NCBI GenBank assembly: GCA_023212695.1
Contig: JALCCG010000437.1
Coordinates: forward strand, 1 to 12,601
DNA length: 12,601 nt
DNA from: Sporisorium sorghi
Taxonomy: Eukaryota; Basidiomycota; Ustilaginomycetes; Ustilaginales; Ustilaginaceae
Reading direction: 5' to 3'
This document shows, one piece after another, positions 9,886 to 12,601 of this stretch. The position numbers and the translations under genes are program-made. The first letter of the stretch is position 1. Each line of letters starts with the position of its first letter. The notes beneath the pieces are model-generated. The model had not been told where the DNA came from, searched no databases, and worked only from the letters and a program-made list of their open reading frames with translations.

Positions 9886-11088
9886 TCAAGCGTACGCGGC
9901 GTGCACGTGCGGCTCGATCTCGGCCAAGATGCCAAGCGTGCCCGCGTCCAACAAAGGACCGATTTGCGTTTGCACCATGCCGCACGTGCCGTCCTTGAAG
10001 TCGGCCCACCAGTAGCTGTTCTGGATGCCGCACCAGAAGAGCGACGTGTCGCTGCGCTTTGCGTTCGGATGCTGTACGAGCAGTCGCAGGCCGCCGAGCG
10101 CCCACGATTTCGGGGCGCCCAGGGCGGTGCAGCCGGCCATCGGGTGGCTGATCGCTGCGTCTTGGGTGATGAACTCGCGGTCGATGTCGTTGGCGAGTTT
10201 GCCGCCGAACTGCGGTCGGACGAGTTCGTCGACGCTGGTGCTCGAGAGCATCTTGGCGCCTGTTTTCGGGTGTTGGCCGCCGTTGAGCAGCGCGATGAGG
10301 ATCTGGCAGTACTCGCCGGCGTTGCCCCACAGACCGGCACCGCCCATGTGGATTTGGATCTTGCGCTCGTCCTGCTCGATCCAGAAGTCTGCGGGCGAGA
10401 TGATCCCGTCCGGGTTTCTGTAGTGCGATCCCACCAGCCTGTCAGCGAGGCCGGCTGCTTGGGGTAGGAACGTCATCGACGTGATCCCGAGCGGCTCAAA
10501 GACGTTCTTCTGAAAGTAGTCGTTCAGCGTCAACCCCGAGATTTTCTCGACGACTAGACCCGCCCAGTCCACCGCCATGCTGTACTCCCACTCTGTGCCC
10601 GGCTCGCTGACGTACGGACCCCAGATGCTCGCCTTGGTGGTGTCGAAGCTGTTGACCACCTTCCGGCCCTTGGACGCGTCGTGTTTCCTGAGCGCCGGGT
10701 TGAAGCACGAGTACGCCAGCCCCGCCGTGTGCGTCAGGCAGTTCCACACCGTCGGCACCCTCTTGGGGCTGGATCCGTCGAGCATCGTCACACTCTCGAG
10801 CTCGGGCACATGTTTGATCACAGGATCCTGTAGGTCCAGCTTGCCCTGCTCGACGAGCTGCAGACACGCAATGGCCGTGACGAGCTTGGTGCAGCTGGCG
10901 ATCCAGAACACCGAATCTCTGGTCATGCGCGCTGGTTTGCCCGCCTGCTTGACGCCCGCACATGCCCATGCGATCTCATCGCCAGAGCGGTCGGCAATGT
11001 AGAAGACAGCACCGGGGACCGCGTTGGGCTGCGAGAGGTCGGCGGTGGCTGCGTCGAGCACTTTTTGCACCGTCTCTTGCATCGACAT
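9886..11088 (-). CDS. beta-lactamase-fold serine esterase/transesterase (class C / family VIII, LovD/EstB-like)
   Basis: An intact 400-aa protein of the serine beta-lactamase-like superfamily. In fungi such proteins are usually esterases or acyltransferases, not antibiotic-resistance enzymes. The nucleophile motif S-x-x-K is S65-C-T-K68 (WIASCTKL). The catalytic Tyr candidate is Y169 in EWEYSMAVDWAG, followed by VVEKISG as in EstB/LovD relatives. LTHTAGL lies at 118-124. W352-C353-G354 near the C-terminus takes the place of the KTG or WGG motif. No signal peptide or membrane segment is visible, so it is probably cytosolic. Two nearby ATGs (11088, 11082) could serve; the upstream one is used here. 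A TATA box lies at 11184-11178. Unlike the three genes to its left it shows no frame break. The substrate is unknown; small acyl esters or thioesters are possible. Confidence 0.93.
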   Translation of the reverse strand: MSMQETVQKVLDAATADLSQPNAVPGAVFYIADRSGDEIAWACAGVKQAGKPARMTRDSVFWIASCTKLVTAIACLQLVEQGKLDLQDPVIKHVPELESVTMLDGSSPKRVPTVWNCLTHTAGLAYSCFNPALRKHDASKGRKVVNSFDTTKASIWGPYVSEPGTEWEYSMAVDWAGLVVEKISGLTLNDYFQKNVFEPLGITSMTFLPQAAGLADRLVGSHYRNPDGIISPADFWIEQDERKIQIHMGGAGLWGNAGEYCQILIALLNGGQHPKTGAKMLSSTSVDELVRPQFGGKLANDIDREFITQDAAISHPMAGCTALGAPKSWALGGLRLLVQHPNAKRSDTSLFWCGIQNSYWWADFKDGTCGMVQTQIGPLLDAGTLGILAEIEPHVHAAYA

Positions 11089-11177
11089 GGAGGCGATTTC
11101 TGTTCAAGGTGAGGAGGAAAGGGGGGTCGTTTGACGGAAGGGGCTTCATCACGCCGAAAGTCCACCGGTTTATCGAG

Positions 11178-11184
11178 CTTTATA
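11178..11184 (-). promoter_or_regulatory. esterase TATA box (TATAAAG)
   Basis: CCTATAAAG on the minus strand lies about 90 bp upstream of the esterase ATG, a normal distance for a fungal core promoter with a short leader. Confidence 0.6.
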
Positions 11185-11249
11185 GGCTCCGGCATGCCGT
11201 ACTCTAGGCGGGTCTGCGGCGGCGGGGCCAACATGAACTCCGAGCGAGT

Positions 11250-11291
11250 CGGCTTCCCGGCTTAGGATGAAGGAAGCCGTACCCTAAGCCG
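11250..11291. promoter_or_regulatory. four CGGCTT half-sites in interleaved inverted repeats
   Basis: CGGCTTCC (11250-11257) and CGGCTTAGG (11258-11266) are followed by their exact reverse complements GGAAGCCG (11272-11279) and CCTAAGCCG (11283-11291). The order is A-B-A'-B' within 42 bp. It lies 66 bp upstream of the esterase TATA box. CGG/CCG inverted pairs are the usual target form of Zn2Cys6 dimers, so this is a good operator candidate; which protein binds is unknown. Confidence 0.55.
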
Positions 11292-11302
11292 CCACCGCGA
11301 GG

Positions 11303-11325
11303 CACCTAGGTGTCGGCTGACGTCG
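11303..11325. promoter_or_regulatory. palindrome CACCTAGGTG plus CRE-like TGACGTCG
   Basis: A perfect 10-bp palindrome (11303-11312) is followed six bases later by TGACGTCG (11318-11325), one base off the bZIP consensus. They sit just beyond the CGGCTT cluster, extending a compact group of possible binding sites upstream of the esterase. Confidence 0.3.
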
Positions 11326-11334
11326 ATGCATCAC

Positions 11335-11356
11335 AGAGAGAGAGAGAGAGAGAGAG
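11335..11356. repeat. (AG)11 microsatellite
   Basis: Eleven perfect AG units lie about 250 bp upstream of the esterase ATG. Confidence 0.93.
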
Positions 11357-11699
11357 TCGCCGTAATTTCGGGTCACGAGGAACGATTGTTGATGACTCGC
11401 GCTGCAGGTGTTTGCCTGTCGCGGATGTAGGAACCTTCGTCCGCCTCGTTCAGATGATGGCAGCTGCTTAACGGCAGTTCAAGATGCAGCGTTACATGAT
11501 GTACGCCGTGCTCGACATGTCTTCGAGAAGAGCGCTAACTTACGCTCGGTCCACTAGCGCTTGGCTATCCAGATCGAGACATTCCCGATGGACGGTGAAG
11601 AAGAGCTTGATCACGAAGATGACGCGGTGGGTCTTGACATAACGTGCTCGTTGCAAGGAGAAAGACAACAGTTCGCCCACGGCAGCAGCGCCCACAGCT

Positions 11700-11820
11700 A
11701 GCGAGGCTGCAGTGACCCTCAGTAATCAAGGGTGCAAGGCCCACAAAAAGCAGGCTGTAAGACCCCACAAGTATCAAGGCTGCAACGCCCACGAGTATCT
11801 AGGCTACCGTCCATGCAAAG
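11700..11820. repeat. degenerate tandem array with about 24-bp period
   Basis: The clearest units are 11725-11748, 11749-11772 and 11773-11796. Their shared core is GG-C/G-TGCAAGGCCCAC; the first and third match at 20 of 24 positions, and the middle one needs a one-base offset. Weaker copies flank them at 11700-11723 and 11797-11820. As 24 is a multiple of three, a frame through it gives eight-residue repeats such as YQGCNAHE, but codon use gives no sign of translation. Confidence 0.65.
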
Positions 11821-11943
11821 CACCTGCAGGTTCATTGGGGCCCACATCAGCCTTTGAGTGGCACACAAACGTCTTGCGTGCTTGTAGAGCTGTGACTGCT
11901 CAAGGTCACCTTGAGGGTACGCGGTGGGTTATGACTCCTTTTG

Positions 11944-11953
11944 AAGCCGGCTT
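11944..11953. promoter_or_regulatory. palindrome AAGCCGGCTT
   Basis: A perfect 10-bp palindrome made of two overlapping CGGCTT half-sites, the same hexamer found four times at 11250-11291. It lies about 420 bp upstream of the secreted-protein ATG. Confidence 0.35.
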
Positions 11954-12247
11954 AATCAGTGGGACTTTGCAGCACCACTCTCCCGCTCTTTTGTTCAGGG
12001 CTTGCTCTCAAATCAAGTGCCCCTCAAGCAAGTTCTTTGGGAAGATTCAGCTCGACCCTGTTCAACGTGTTTGCATTGTGATCACTGGAAGCGAGTTGTG
12101 GGCTACAAGGTGGACACGTCGCTTCAATGGTCGAGCGCAAGCATTTTCGCTCCTGGCACGTCGTGCGAAACCTCTCTAGTTTGCGCTGAGTGGGACGCAC
12201 AACAGCGGATGCTGGTCATCAGCATCCTTGACTGACCTGGCAGACAG

Positions 12248-12257
12248 CATAAAAAGG
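12248..12257 (+). promoter_or_regulatory. TATA-like element CATAAAAAGG
   Basis: CATAAAAAGG lies about 115 bp before the ATG at 12371, and is followed by a C run and an A/C-rich leader. It is the best core-promoter candidate for the gene at the right edge. Confidence 0.5.
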
Positions 12258-12370
12258 CGCCCCCCCAAAACGTGCTCCTAAAGTGACGCTCCCAACACGA
12301 CAGTCGACTCCGTCTTCCTCGCAAATCTTCAAGAAACCTCAGGGCTTTCGAGCACCGCACAACGATCAAG

Positions 12371-12601
12371 ATGAAGCTGATTGCAATCTCGGTCAGCTTT
12401 GTGGCGCTCATCAGGGGTATCGTCGCTCCTCAGTACGATCCTGAAATCTTTCGGGACTTACAAGACCTCGGCGACGAAGTGACAGGAGCCTTCACACAAC
12501 GTCCCAACCCGAGCTCGGCTTCCTCGTCATCGGCCAGCGTTCCGCAATGGCATCGAAATCAGCCTTACAGCCAGCAATGGAGCGATTATCAGCTTGCCCA
12601 G
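12371..12601 (+). CDS. putative secreted protein, 5' part (effector candidate)
   Basis: Seventy-seven codons are open to the right edge, so the gene is 3'-incomplete. The ATG in ATCAAGATGAAG has A at -3. The N-terminus MKLIAISVSFVALIRGIVA looks like a signal peptide: a basic residue, a hydrophobic stretch (with one unusual Arg) and a small-residue cleavage site, probably VA before PQYDPE. The mature part is polar, with an acidic segment (residues about 23-38), a Ser/Ala-rich stretch (about 49-57) and a Gln/Trp/Tyr-rich part after that (SVPQWHRNQPYSQQWSDYQ). No Cys occurs so far and I recognise no family. Small secreted proteins of unknown family are typical of smut effectors, but the role is inference. 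A TATA-like element lies upstream at 12248-12257. Confidence 0.6.
   Translation, partial: MKLIAISVSFVALIRGIVAPQYDPEIFRDLQDLGDEVTGAFTQRPNPSSASSSSASVPQWHRNQPYSQQWSDYQLAQ

Larger units (their letters stand above)
11089..12370. other. divergent intergenic region between esterase and secreted-protein gene
   Basis: This 1.28-kb region should hold both promoters. Left to right it contains the esterase TATA box, a cluster of four CGGCTT half-sites (11250-11291), the palindrome CACCTAGGTG (11303-11312), a CRE-like TGACGTCG (11318-11325), (AG)11 (11335-11356), a degenerate 24-bp repeat array (about 11700-11820), the palindrome AAGCCGGCTT (11944-11953) and a TATA-like element (12248-12257). A 155-codon frame on the plus strand at 11712-12179 begins at GTG and lacks the C-rich third positions of the real genes; I do not call it. 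Confidence 0.6.

Noticed and set aside
9886..11088. Reading the beta-lactamase-fold gene as an antibiotic-resistance gene
   Set aside because: The fungal context, the WCG motif in place of KTG and the LovD/EstB-like motifs point to an esterase or transesterase.
11712..12179. 155-codon plus-strand frame across the 24-bp repeat
   Set aside because: It begins only at GTG, has no family resemblance and lacks the codon bias of real genes. It is kept as a repeat observation only.

Overview
The window looks like nuclear DNA of a basidiomycete, most likely a smut-type fungus (Ustilaginomycotina). This is inferred from long genes with few introns, strong C preference at third codon positions, a C2H2 plus Zn2Cys6 plus fungal-type regulator, a KatG-type catalase-peroxidase and a LovD/EstB-like serine hydrolase. 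There are no bacterial-style operons. Species cannot be named from the sequence alone.

Layout. (1) 1-241: G-tract-rich, low-complexity left edge. (2) 242-1209, minus: LigB/DODA-type extradiol ring-cleavage dioxygenase with one 3' intron and three single-base frame breaks. (3) 1210-1765: gap holding its upstream region and the 3' end of the next gene. (4) 1766-5491, minus: very large (about 1,240 aa) transcription factor with a C2H2 finger, a Zn2Cys6 cluster and a middle homology region, cut by many single-base frame breaks and one in-frame stop. (5) 5492-7317: 1.8-kb divergent promoter region, unusually dense in simple repeats. (6) 7318-9561, plus: katG, about 746 codons, with all heme and Met-Tyr-Trp crosslink residues present but three one-base insertions and one stop codon. 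(7) 9562-9885: short tail-to-tail spacer. (8) 9886-11088, minus: intact 400-aa beta-lactamase-fold esterase/transesterase. (9) 11089-12370: intergenic region with a striking cluster of CGGCTT inverted repeats, an (AG) tract and a degenerate 24-bp minisatellite. (10) 12371 to the right edge, plus: 5' part of a gene for a putative small secreted protein (effector candidate).

How the genes might work together. The regulator and katG are divergently transcribed and share one intergenic region, so local control of katG is possible. A ring-cleaving dioxygenase, a peroxidase and a hydrolase near a Zn2Cys6 regulator could suit use or detoxification of plant aromatics under oxidative stress, but this is inference from adjacency only.

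Caveat. Three of the five genes carry isolated 1-base indels, several in homopolymers, while codon bias and active-site residues survive between breaks. Residual long-read consensus errors are the simplest explanation; recent pseudogenes are the alternative. No clear virus, transposon, tRNA, rRNA or CRISPR array was seen.
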